From contig OZ243040.1 of the NCBI GenBank assembly GCA_965211995.1, positions 868,001-932,000 on the forward strand: a stretch of DNA of 64,000 bases. The letters run 5' to 3'. A program made the position numbers and the translations under genes. Below are positions 58,091 to 64,000 of the stretch, piece after piece. How positions within the stretch are numbered: the stretch's first letter is position 1; every line of letters begins with the position of its first letter. This DNA comes from CAYFZO01 sp965211995. Its GTDB lineage: Bacteria; Pseudomonadota; Gammaproteobacteria; Poriferisulfidales; Oxydemutatoraceae. Below the pieces are notes generated by a model. The model saw only the letters and a program-made list of their open reading frames with translations. It had not been told where the DNA came from and searched no databases.

Positions 58091-58268
58091 ATAATCTCGC
58101 AGATAACAGTAGATAGCGTATTTTAACAGAATATAAACGATTTTAGAAGAAGTTATTATCAGGTGGCAGCGGCGGCCTGAGCAAAAGGGATGTAATTCAA
58201 TAAACTCGGAGATAAGAGAAAATAAAGTATTTTAGAAGAAGATAATAGATTTTAATAACATTTATTGC
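58091..58268 (-). repeat. Decayed tandem duplication (about 109-bp period) between thiL and pgpA
   Basis: Segment 58091-58165 resembles 58200-58268 at roughly 70% by eye; both contain ATAA.CTCG.AGATAA, GTATTTTA and ATTTTA motifs, then TTATT..CAGG. The second copy runs into the thiL 3' end. It is very AT-rich and full of stops. It looks like an old, uncoupled relative of the junction duplications elsewhere in the window. Confidence 0.45.
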
Positions 58269-59256
58269 CAGGCTCGAAATGGTCGAAGCCCAGAGGCTCC
58301 GGCAGCGGCCAAGGCGCTCTTTCAAACAAGCAACGCAGACGCTCGCCGCTCTCGCTCGCGGTTTGCCCGATACGAGTGATGGCCGCACAGCCCGGCTCGT
58401 TTGCGAGCGCGCGCTCCAACGCCGGGCGACGTTCATCGTCCATCGTGAACAACAGTTCATAATCATCGCCGCCGGTCAGCGGCAACGACCAATCCCCGGG
58501 CTTGCGGCACAGCGCGCGGCAACCCTCGCCGACCGGCACCTTGTCCACTTCAACCTGCGCGGTGACATTGCTCGCCTGAGCCAGACGGGACAGGTCGCAC
58601 AGCAATCCGTCGGAAACATCGATCGCGGCCGAAGCAAAGCGCGCGATGACTGCTCCCTCCCGAACCCGCGGTTCGGGACGCTGCAATTTTGCAAGGCAAT
58701 CAGCGGCAAGCGAAGACAACGCATCGGGACGCCGCCAAGCAAGACCCGCGTCGCCGACGGCGCCGGTCAGATAGACGCCGTCGCCCGGACGTGCGCCTGA
58801 ACGCAGCAAGGCTTGCGAGGTGCCGACCGCGCCGCCGACCTGCACCGTCACAATGCGCGGGCCGCACACGAGGTCGCCGCCGACCAGCGCGACGCGCCAA
58901 CGCCGCGCGAGCGCAAAGAAGCCGCGCGCGAAGCCCGCGATCCAATCTTCGGCCCCGTCGCCGGGCAGACTTAAGCACAACATCGCCCAGCGCGGCGAAG
59001 CCCCCATTGCAGCGAGGTCGCTGAGACCGACCGCGAGCGCCTTGTGACCGACGTCGCAGGCATCGATGTCGGTGCTGAAATGCCGCCCCTCGACCAGGGT
59101 GTCGGCGGTGAGCACCAGATGCTCCGCGCCGCTCATCTGCGAGGCGCTCCCCGCAAGCACCGCCGCATCGTCGCCGATTCCGACGACGACGCCCTCAGCC
59201 GCGTCCGCGGCGGCGGTGCGCATAAAGTAACGCTCGATCAATTGCTGCTCATTCAC
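58252..59256 (-). CDS. thiL: Thiamine-monophosphate kinase
   Basis: ThiL makes thiamine diphosphate from thiamine monophosphate and ATP. The 334-residue protein starts NEQQLIERYFM and has GIGDDAAVL, LVLTADTLVEGRHFSTD (metal-binding Asp), VGLSDLAAMGASPRWAMLCLSLP and AIDVSDGLLCDLSRLA, then GGDDYELLFT. Length is typical. nusB normally lies upstream; here a 2.5-kb accessory island separates them. Confidence 0.95.
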   Translation of the reverse strand: MNEQQLIERYFMRTAAADAAEGVVVGIGDDAAVLAGSASQMSGAEHLVLTADTLVEGRHFSTDIDACDVGHKALAVGLSDLAAMGASPRWAMLCLSLPGDGAEDWIAGFARGFFALARRWRVALVGGDLVCGPRIVTVQVGGAVGTSQALLRSGARPGDGVYLTGAVGDAGLAWRRPDALSSLAADCLAKLQRPEPRVREGAVIARFASAAIDVSDGLLCDLSRLAQASNVTAQVEVDKVPVGEGCRALCRKPGDWSLPLTGGDDYELLFTMDDERRPALERALANEPGCAAITRIGQTASESGERLRCLFERAPWPLPEPLGFDHFEPGNKCY

Positions 59257-59325
59257 GGTTCAACACGTGCGCGACCCGAAGATTAAGCGATTGTAAAGGA
59301 AACCGGCCGCGTTTGAGAGGGAATA

Positions 59326-59361
59326 TGCTGGATTTGGAATCCGGAATTCCAGCAGTATAAT
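59326..59361 (+). promoter_or_regulatory. Promoter with overlapping palindromic operator for the SLATT-like gene
   Basis: TTGGAA (59334-59339) and a perfect TATAAT (59356-59361) are 16 bases apart, a near-consensus sigma70 promoter. A 7-bp inverted repeat, TGCTGGA (59326-59332) and TCCAGCA (59348-59354), brackets the -35 and spacer, as a repressor site would. The ATG at 59376 is only 14 bases after the -10, so the transcript would be almost leaderless. Confidence 0.6.
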
Positions 59362-59375
59362 TGAGAGTCTGATCA

Positions 59376-59933
59376 ATGAGTGAAAACAATTCAACGATGG
59401 ACAGCAAAGAACAACTAGAGAATGATAGAGAAAGCCTGCTGTGGGGGGTGCAAAGATCCATTCGCTACCACGACAGGAGGTGCAGATTCTTTGAAAAGAT
59501 GCACCGCTTCGTTATATTTGTAGGGATCGTGGGGTTTTCCAGTGTATGGACAACAATGGCTCAAAACATCAATGTAAATATTATGTTCTGGTTGGCCTTA
59601 ATCGCGACGATACTTTTTGCGGCTGATCTTGTCATTAATTTCTCGAAATTAAGTCACCTTCACTTTGATCTGAAACAACGCTTCGGCGATCTTGAAAAAT
59701 TCTTAATCGATAAAACGGACGCAGCATCATTAGGAGAAGGGAAAAGACAGCGCCTTACCATTGAACAGAACGAACCCCCCGTAATGCGGGCTTTAGATAC
59801 ACTCTGCCATAACGAATTACTTGTGGCTCAAGGTTACGATAAAGAGAAAGATTCCGAAGAGTACGCTTCTGTCCGCTGGTATGAACGCATAACTGCCAAC
59901 TTTATCTCTTGGCCGAATATCGCTAATCGTTGA
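59376..59933 (+). CDS. SLATT-like two-helix membrane protein
   Basis: The 185-residue protein has a conserved-looking WGVQRSIRYHDRRCRFFEKMHRF segment before two membrane helices (FVIFVGIVGFSSVWTTMA; IMFWLALIATILFAADLVINF). A cytoplasmic helical region (LHFDLKQRFGDLEKFLI) follows. This layout resembles SLATT-type effectors tied to nucleotide-signalling defence systems, or small phage/mobile-element membrane proteins. The family call is tentative. AT-rich composition and its own regulated promoter support acquisition by transfer. Confidence 0.55.
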   Translation: MSENNSTMDSKEQLENDRESLLWGVQRSIRYHDRRCRFFEKMHRFVIFVGIVGFSSVWTTMAQNINVNIMFWLALIATILFAADLVINFSKLSHLHFDLKQRFGDLEKFLIDKTDAASLGEGKRQRLTIEQNEPPVMRALDTLCHNELLVAQGYDKEKDSEEYASVRWYERITANFISWPNIANR

Positions 59934-60025
59934 GCGGAGTACAACAGAAGTAAAGCGGCCCCCTTCCCTGCTCAATCAGAATCCCATAGGCCTCGCAAAG
60001 CAAACTTTAAAATAACGAGGACAGC

Positions 60026-60493
60026 ATAAAGCAGATCGAACGAAGTTACAGAAAACTGCTGGCGGTGTTTCAAATTCAAATCACTGCTTTGGCAAACAGA
60101 GTTCATGACCAAAGTATGCGCGAAAAGTTAAGCGGCGACTGGCTTCAAGGCGCGAATTCCGTAATGAATACTTTAGCCCAAACAATGGCACAATCCCTTC
60201 ATACGACTGGTGAACTCATACAAGACCTTGGTGGAAAGCCGAACGAATTCATGAAGCGCGGTTCGAAAGAATTTTCAAGCATGCACGAGAGCGCGAAATT
60301 AGCACTTTCCGAAGTTAACCAAAGCCTTGGCATTATGGGCCTTTTTGAGCGTTTGCTGGCACCAAATTTGATAAATGCCTCGGTTATGCCCGACACACAG
60401 GAGCTAGCTACCCTTAGTCAAAGATACTGCATCGGGCAGTGCGCCGGATGTCAAAAAAAACCGATAACGGGAAAGTCGGAAAACCCAAAATAG
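60026..60493 (+). CDS. Unknown helical protein in the accessory island
   Basis: The frame is open from about 60026 to 60493. A GTG at 60065 gives 142 residues, but an ATA at 60026 follows a good AGGA site at the right spacing and adds 13 plausible residues (KQIERSYRKLLAV). The protein is mostly helical (FQIQITALANRVHDQSM.., LIQDLGGKPNEFMKRGSKEFSSMHESAKLALSEVNQ) and phasin-like in texture. It ends in a Cys pair (CIGQCAGCQ). I do not recognise a family. Confidence 0.45.
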   Translation: MKQIERSYRKLLAVFQIQITALANRVHDQSMREKLSGDWLQGANSVMNTLAQTMAQSLHTTGELIQDLGGKPNEFMKRGSKEFSSMHESAKLALSEVNQSLGIMGLFERLLAPNLINASVMPDTQELATLSQRYCIGQCAGCQKKPITGKSENPK

Positions 60494-60652
60494 GACCCAC
60501 AAAAAAACCTGAACAACCCGGCGAAAAGCTGCTTGAAAGAAATTTGATACGTCGGTTTCCAGCATCGGCCATAGGGAGTCCTAGTATAAAACATCAATAT
60601 CAAACCGACCCCCCCGGAATAGCCATAGCAACCACATCCCGTGCGGAATGTA

Positions 60653-60814
60653 ATGCGCATTGCCGATTCATGCGGCTATGGCGTGCCGCTCTATCACTAC
60701 GAGGCCGACCGCGACACGCTCGATCAATGGGCGGCCAGCAAAACGCTCAAGGCACTCACCGACTATATCGCGCAAAACAACGCCGAGAGCATTGACGGCC
60801 TGCCCGGGCTATGA
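60653..60814 (+). pseudogene. 3' fragment of a PNPOx-like FMN-binding protein gene
   Basis: The 53-codon frame RIADSCGYGVPLYHYEADRD.. to ..AESIDGLPGL matches the C-terminus common in pyridoxamine-phosphate-oxidase-like proteins (SCG-GVPLY ... SIDGLP). The FMN-binding N-terminal part is missing. It sits 15 bp before paiB, which has a related fold, and is AT-poor compared with the flanking island genes. Confidence 0.6.
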
Positions 60815-60829
60815 TTAACTCTCAAGATT

Positions 60830-61456
60830 ATGTATCAAGATCTGCATTTTCAGGAAAATCGCCTCGAAGTCATGCACGGTATTATCCGCGCCCACCCTTT
60901 AGCGACTCTGGTTTCACTCGAACAAGGCGCTTTATCAGCTAATCATCTGCCCTTTGTGCTCCATGCCGACCTTTCAGAAAAAGGAACCTTGCGCGGCCAT
61001 GTCGCAAGAGCCAATCCGCTCTGGAAAAATTTTGACCCTTCCATTGAAGCGCTGGCGATATTTCAAGGCGCCCACCACTACATCACGCCGTCATGGTATC
61101 CGTCAAAAAAAGAACATGGCAAAGTCGTCCCCACATGGAATTATGTTGTCGTTCACGTCTACGGGCGGCTCAAGATCATCGAAGACCTCTCTCAGCTGCG
61201 CGCCCATTTAGACGAATTGACATCGCAGCAAGAAAATAAGCGGCAAGCGCCATGGGCGGTTTCTGATGCACCTGACAATTATATTGCAAGACAGTTAAAA
61301 GGCATTGTCGGCCTTGAAATTCCAATCTCCCGTCTGGAAGGAAAATGGAAAGTCAGTCAAAACAAAGGCGAGCAGGATAGGTTTGGCGTCGTTCGCGGCC
61401 TCGCGACCGAAAACAATGCGGCGGAAATGTTGAAACTCGTCAAAAACACGCCTTAA
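60830..61456 (+). CDS. PaiB family FMN-binding protein
   Basis: PaiB proteins have a split-barrel flavin-reductase-like fold; Bacillus PaiB acts as a negative regulator of sporulation and protease genes. The 208-residue product has the family blocks ATLVSLEQGALSANHLPFVL, LRGHVARANPLWK, ALAIFQGAHHYITPSWYPSK and VVPTWNYVVVHVYGRL, and ends IVGLEIPISRLEGKWKVSQNK. It is the last gene of the island and is followed by a terminator. Confidence 0.9.
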   Translation: MYQDLHFQENRLEVMHGIIRAHPLATLVSLEQGALSANHLPFVLHADLSEKGTLRGHVARANPLWKNFDPSIEALAIFQGAHHYITPSWYPSKKEHGKVVPTWNYVVVHVYGRLKIIEDLSQLRAHLDELTSQQENKRQAPWAVSDAPDNYIARQLKGIVGLEIPISRLEGKWKVSQNKGEQDRFGVVRGLATENNAAEMLKLVKNTP

Positions 61457-61505
61457 ACTAACTGCAGGAATAGGGTTTAAGCCTATCTTAAGGCGCTTTT
61501 TTGTT
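61449..61505 (+). terminator. Intrinsic terminator after paiB
   Basis: CGCCTTAA (61449-61456, overlapping the paiB stop) pairs with TTAAGGCG (61488-61495). A smaller inner stem can form between, and the pair is followed by a run of T residues. It ends plus-strand transcription of the island before the convergent nusB side. Confidence 0.8.
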
Positions 61506-61841
61506 ATGTTTTTCGTCTGTTATCTATTATTAGAAAAGAAAGTTCAAGATACTTTAAGCGGCCGATTTCGCATAGATTTCAGCAAGTATTTATACATACT
61601 TTCGCCGCGCATATTTGACCTTTCCCCCGAAAAGGTAGCCATTTTCAGATGCATTTTTATGGATATTGATCTGTTCAAATCTTCCATCAACCGTGCTGAC
61701 GACTTTTTCTTCCATATTACGCGCTTCACCTTTGCCTGTTTGACTCTGCGCTTGGCTCTCTCTGTTCAGAACGGGTTTGCTACCGCACAAGAAAACAAGT
61801 CCGGCCATTTCCTGACAGCGAAGACAATAATCTCCACTCAA
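61506..61841. other. Region between paiB and nusB
   Basis: This AT-rich stretch holds an 82-codon minus-strand frame (61590-61841, TTG start directly after the nusB stop) with no recognised motif. It could be a read-on remnant. The plus-strand frame crossing it (from 61506) is mostly antisense to nusB. I see nothing else. Confidence 0.35.
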
Positions 61842-62273
61842 TCAAACCGCGTCGAGTTTGTCGAGCACGCCGTTGATGAAGCGATAACCTTCGCGGGCGC
61901 CGAATTTCCTGGCGAGGCGCACCGCTTCGGTGATCGCAACGGCTTTATCCACCTCGGGCAGGAACAGGATCTCGTAAGCGGCGTTGAGCAGAATCGCGCG
62001 CTCGACCGGGTCCACCAAGTCAAAGTCATAGCCGGTGATCGCCGCGACCTTCTCGGCGATCTCGCGCTCGCGTTCGGCGCCACCGTGCATCAATTGCATA
62101 AAGTACTCGTTGTCGGCCTTGACGAACGAATCGTCCTGCTCGAATTGGCTGATCACTTCTTCGATGCTCAGCTTGGCGACCCGCTGCTGATAAACCGCCT
62201 GCATCGCGAGGCGCCGCGCCCATTCGCGCGCACGCAAAAAATCGTGCCTGCCCTTGTCACCGGACTTAGCCAT
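61842..62273 (-). CDS. nusB: Transcription antitermination factor NusB
   Basis: NusB binds boxA RNA with NusE/S10 in rRNA antitermination. The 143-residue protein from ATG 62273 is helical and has the conserved REWARRLAMQAVYQ start, a central ..VDPVERAILLNAAYEILF block and the VRLARKFGAREGYRFINGVLDKL C-terminus. It overlaps the ribH stop by 8 nt (ATGGCTAA), the usual ribH-nusB pairing. Confidence 0.95.
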   Translation of the reverse strand: MAKSGDKGRHDFLRAREWARRLAMQAVYQQRVAKLSIEEVISQFEQDDSFVKADNEYFMQLMHGGAEREREIAEKVAAITGYDFDLVDPVERAILLNAAYEILFLPEVDKAVAITEAVRLARKFGAREGYRFINGVLDKLDAV

Positions 62274-62754
62274 CGGTGCCGAGCCGTTTGAGCAGATTGG
62301 CGGACTCAATTGCCGCGAGCGCCGCTTCTTCGCCGCGGTTTGAAGCGCCGCCTGCGCGCGCACGCGCCTGCTCGATATTGTCCACCGCGAGCACGCCGAA
62401 CGCGGCCGGCACGCGCGCGAGCGTCATCGCGTCCATCACGCCGCGGCTGCACTGATTGACCACTTGATCGAAATGCGCGGTCTCGCCGCGGATCACGCAG
62501 CCAAGCGCGATCTGCGCGTCGCAGTCGGCGGGGCTGCGCGCGAGCGCCAGCGGGATCTCAAACGCGCCGGGCACGCGCACGACGGTGACGTCCTGATCGC
62601 GGACGCCGTGCTCGCGCAGTGTCTTGAGCGCGCCTTCGAGCAATGCGTCAACGACGGCGCGGTTGTACTTGGAGGCGACGATGCGCACGCACAGGCCGCG
62701 CCCGTCGAGGTCGCCTGCGATCACCCGCGGGCTGTTGTTCGCCGTGTCACTCAT
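62266..62754 (-). CDS. ribH: 6,7-dimethyl-8-ribityllumazine synthase
   Basis: RibH condenses the ribityl pyrimidine with dihydroxybutanone phosphate, the penultimate step of riboflavin synthesis. The 162-residue protein has GRGLCVRIVASKYN, VRVPGAFEIPLAL, ALGCVIRGETAHFDQV and a PAAFGVL block. ATG 62754 overlaps by 8 nt (ATGAGTGA) the stop of the last mini-ORF in a 97-bp repeat array. The N-terminus (MSDTANNSPRVIAGDL) differs from that in the repeats (MNDKMKVIEGDL). Confidence 0.95.
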   Translation of the reverse strand: MSDTANNSPRVIAGDLDGRGLCVRIVASKYNRAVVDALLEGALKTLREHGVRDQDVTVVRVPGAFEIPLALARSPADCDAQIALGCVIRGETAHFDQVVNQCSRGVMDAMTLARVPAAFGVLAVDNIEQARARAGGASNRGEEAALAAIESANLLKRLGTDG

Positions 62755-62845
62755 TGCGATGAACGCACTCCTCAATAGATAAACCGAAACCGCCGAGACT
62801 GCGCCCGATGGGGTCGCCCTCAATCACCTTCATTTTGTCATTCAT
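62747..62845 (-). CDS. Mini-ORF C: RibH-like start, RibBA-like end
   Basis: This 32-residue frame starts MNDKMKVIEGDP, like RibH, and ends with a RibBA-like tail (GGFGLSIEECVHRNE). Its stop overlaps the ribH start by 8 nt. It is the most diverged copy of the array. Confidence 0.5.
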   Translation of the reverse strand: MNDKMKVIEGDPIGRSLGGFGLSIEECVHRNE

Positions 62846-62942
62846 CGTCTTGTTCATGGACGCACTCCCCGATGGATAAACCGAAACTGCCGAAACCGCG
62901 CCCGCCGAGGTCGCCCTCAATCACCTTCACTTTGTCATTCAT
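62838..62942 (-). CDS. Mini-ORF B: RibH-like start, RibBA-like end
   Basis: This 34-residue frame starts MNDKVKVIEGDLGGRG and ends FGLSIGECVHEQDDE. Its ATG overlaps the stop of mini-ORF A by 8 nt and its stop overlaps the start of mini-ORF C by 8 nt. Confidence 0.5.
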   Translation of the reverse strand: MNDKVKVIEGDLGGRGFGSFGLSIGECVHEQDDE

Positions 62943-63039
62943 CGTCATGTTCATGGACGTACTCCCCGATGGATAAACCGAAACTGCCGAAACCGCGCCC
63001 GCCGAGGTCGCCCTCAATCACCTTCATTTTGTCATTCAT
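62935..63039 (-). CDS. Mini-ORF A: RibH-like start, RibBA-like end
   Basis: This 34-residue frame starts MNDKMKVIEGDLGGRG and ends FGLSIGEYVHEHDDE, the exact last residues of RibBA. Its ATG overlaps the ribBA stop by 8 nt (ATGAATGA 63032-63039). It is too short for any enzyme activity; a translational relay is the simplest role. Confidence 0.5.
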   Translation of the reverse strand: MNDKMKVIEGDLGGRGFGSFGLSIGEYVHEHDDE

Positions 63040-64000
63040 CGTCATGTTCATGGACGTACTCCTCAATGGATAAACCGAAACCGCCGAGACCGTGAAAGCG
63101 CTGCGGCGAACTCATCAGGCGCATGCGCCCGACGCCGAGGTCGTTCAATATCTGCCCGCCGACGCCGAGCGTCCAGCGGTCCATCGGCGCACGCGGGTGG
63201 GCGCCGGCGGCGTCGAGCGTTTCGCCAATCTGCGCTTGCAGGCCCGAATACTTGTCGGGCAGTCTCAGCACCACCGCAACACCCTTCCCCTCGGCGACGA
63301 TCCGGCCCAATGCATCGGGCAGCGGCCAGGACTTGCCGGCGACCCCGATCGTGTCGCTCAGCGTGTTCTCGATGTGCACCCGCACCAGCACCGGCTCGTC
63401 GCGGCGCACCTCGCCGCGGGTCAGCGCGAGATGCGTAGTGCGGTTGACGACGTCTTCGTACACGTGCAGTGTAAATTCGCCGTGCGCGGTTGTGACCTGC
63501 TTGCGCTTGACGAAGCGCACCGTGCGCTCGCGCCGGATGCGGTAGGCGATCAGATCCTCGATTGTTCCGACCCGGAGCCGGTGCTCGACGGCGAACGCCT
63601 CGATATCGCCGCGCCTTGCCATGCTGCCGTCGTCCTTGAGGATCTCGACGATCACCGCGGCGGGTTCAAGGCCCGCCAACTGCGCGAGGTCGCAACCGGC
63701 TTCGGTGTGCCCGGCGCGCGTCAGCACCCCGCCGGGCTGCGCCATCAGCGGAAAGACGTGTCCGGGGCGGGTGATGTCGCACGGCCGCGCGTCGGGTGCG
63801 ACCGCCGTGAGGATCGTCCGGGCGCGATCCTGCGCCGAGATGCCGGTGGTGACGCCCGTGCCCGCGTCGATCGAAAGCGTGAAGTTGGTTGCGAGCCGGC
63901 GGTCGGTGTCGCTGACCATCAGCGGCAACTTCAATTGCTCGCAGCGTGCGCGCGTCAGCGTCAGACAGATCAGCCCGCGCCCGTACTTCGCCATGAAATT
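63032..64000 (-). CDS. ribBA: 3,4-dihydroxy-2-butanone 4-phosphate synthase with RibA-like domain (partial)
   Basis: The frame is open to the right edge, so the 5' end is missing. RibB converts ribulose 5-phosphate to dihydroxybutanone phosphate; visible parts include NFMAKYGRGLICL, DAGTGVTTGISAQDRA, ITRPGHVFPL and RAGHTEAGCDLAQLAGL. The C-terminal GTP cyclohydrolase II-like domain lacks the zinc cysteines and arginine motifs of active RibA and is probably a degenerate RibX domain. Another gene should supply RibA. The stop overlaps mini-ORF A by 8 nt. Confidence 0.93.
   Translation of the reverse strand, partial: NFMAKYGRGLICLTLTRARCEQLKLPLMVSDTDRRLATNFTLSIDAGTGVTTGISAQDRARTILTAVAPDARPCDITRPGHVFPLMAQPGGVLTRAGHTEAGCDLAQLAGLEPAAVIVEILKDDGSMARRGDIEAFAVEHRLRVGTIEDLIAYRIRRERTVRFVKRKQVTTAHGEFTLHVYEDVVNRTTHLALTRGEVRRDEPVLVRVHIENTLSDTIGVAGKSWPLPDALGRIVAEGKGVAVVLRLPDKYSGLQAQIGETLDAAGAHPRAPMDRWTLGVGGQILNDLGVGRMRLMSSPQRFHGLGGFGLSIEEYVHEHDDE

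Larger units (their letters stand above)
62757..63093 (-). repeat. 97-bp tandem array at the ribBA-ribH junction
   Basis: The same segment recurs with start codons at 62845, 62942 and 63039, exactly 97 bp apart, and the outer edges match the 3' end of ribBA and the region before ribH. Units B and A differ at few positions; the unit next to ribH is more diverged. The period is 1 modulo 3, as needed to keep 8-nt start/stop overlaps. Confidence 0.95.

Noticed and set aside
58085..58251. tRNA or small RNA gene in the AT-rich thiL-pgpA spacer
   Set aside because: No cloverleaf, T-loop or acceptor pairing could be drawn; the sequence is better explained as a decayed duplication.
61590..61841. 82-codon minus-strand ORF right after nusB
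   Set aside because: It has only a TTG start touching the nusB stop and no recognised motif; kept as a note in the region entry and not as a gene.
62757..63093. Regularly spaced repeats resembling a CRISPR array
   Set aside because: The whole 97-bp unit repeats without unique spacers, and it is coding-derived from ribBA and ribH; no cas genes are nearby.

Overview
The window is a GC-rich chromosome segment that looks like a sulfur-oxidising gammaproteobacterium. Several conserved gammaproteobacterial blocks support this: nudJ-mnmA, comEC-msbA-lpxK-trm112-kdsB, mfd-csiV, a full ccmABCDEFGHI set, and ribBA-ribH-nusB / thiL-pgpA. A flavocytochrome c sulfide dehydrogenase pair (fccAB) beside a tetraheme NapC/NirT-type cytochrome points to oxidation of reduced sulfur through c-type cytochromes. 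No rRNA, tRNA, CRISPR array, transposase or integrase was seen.

Layout, left to right. 0-1.5 kb: end of one fucosyltransferase-like gene and a full second copy. 1.5-6.5 kb: carA-carB-greA (minus strand). 6.5-8.8 kb: HIT protein, nudJ, mnmA. 9.0-11.5 kb: an inserted type II restriction-modification pair, preceded by a diverged remnant of the aconitase 5' end. 11.5-17.9 kb: acnA, fumC, purB. 17.9-22.7 kb: a GldA/GldG-like ABC export module with a DUF4340 protein. 23.0-30.2 kb: an AT-richer type III restriction-modification locus with a HEPN-like gene between mod and res. 30.3-37.7 kb: lipid A/KDO operon with comEC, and a divergent DUF2062 gene. 38.4-40.5 kb: lolC-lolD. 40.6-47.9 kb: cytochrome c maturation operon. 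48.1-50.9 kb: NapC-like cytochrome and fccAB. 51.0-51.9 kb: frameshifted sulfotransferase. 52.0-58.1 kb: mfd, csiV, gltX, pgpA. 58.2-59.3 kb: thiL. 59.3-61.5 kb: AT-richer accessory island (SLATT-like membrane protein, an unknown protein, a PNPOx fragment, PaiB) splitting thiL from nusB. 61.8-64.0 kb: nusB, ribH and partial ribBA.

The most unusual signal is a recurrent pattern of short tandem duplications centred on gene junctions inside operons. At ribBA-ribH (97-bp unit), lolC-lolD (143-bp period), msbA-lpxK (167-bp unit, three copies) and ccmE-ccmF (317-bp period), the duplicated segment creates small ORFs between the two intact genes. Each starts with the 5' end of the downstream gene, and at three of the four loci it ends with the 3' end of the upstream gene. 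In all four the unit length has the one residue modulo 3 that keeps the small ORF open, so its stop codon overlaps the next start codon (ATGA, or 8 nt). The result is chains of translationally coupled mini-ORFs bridging two essential genes. Related but uncoupled duplications occur at the purB 3' end, the nudJ 5' end, thiL-pgpA, the fucosyltransferase-like gene and between lolC and ccmI. I know of no description of this pattern; it may reflect a duplication-prone genome under selection to keep operon coupling.

Functionally, the c-type cytochrome genes fit together: Ccm proteins attach heme to FccA, the NapC-like protein and other cytochromes, and FccAB passes electrons from sulfide to the respiratory chain. 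Defence genes (two restriction-modification systems, a HEPN-like protein, a SLATT-like protein) sit in lower-GC insertions between otherwise conserved operons.
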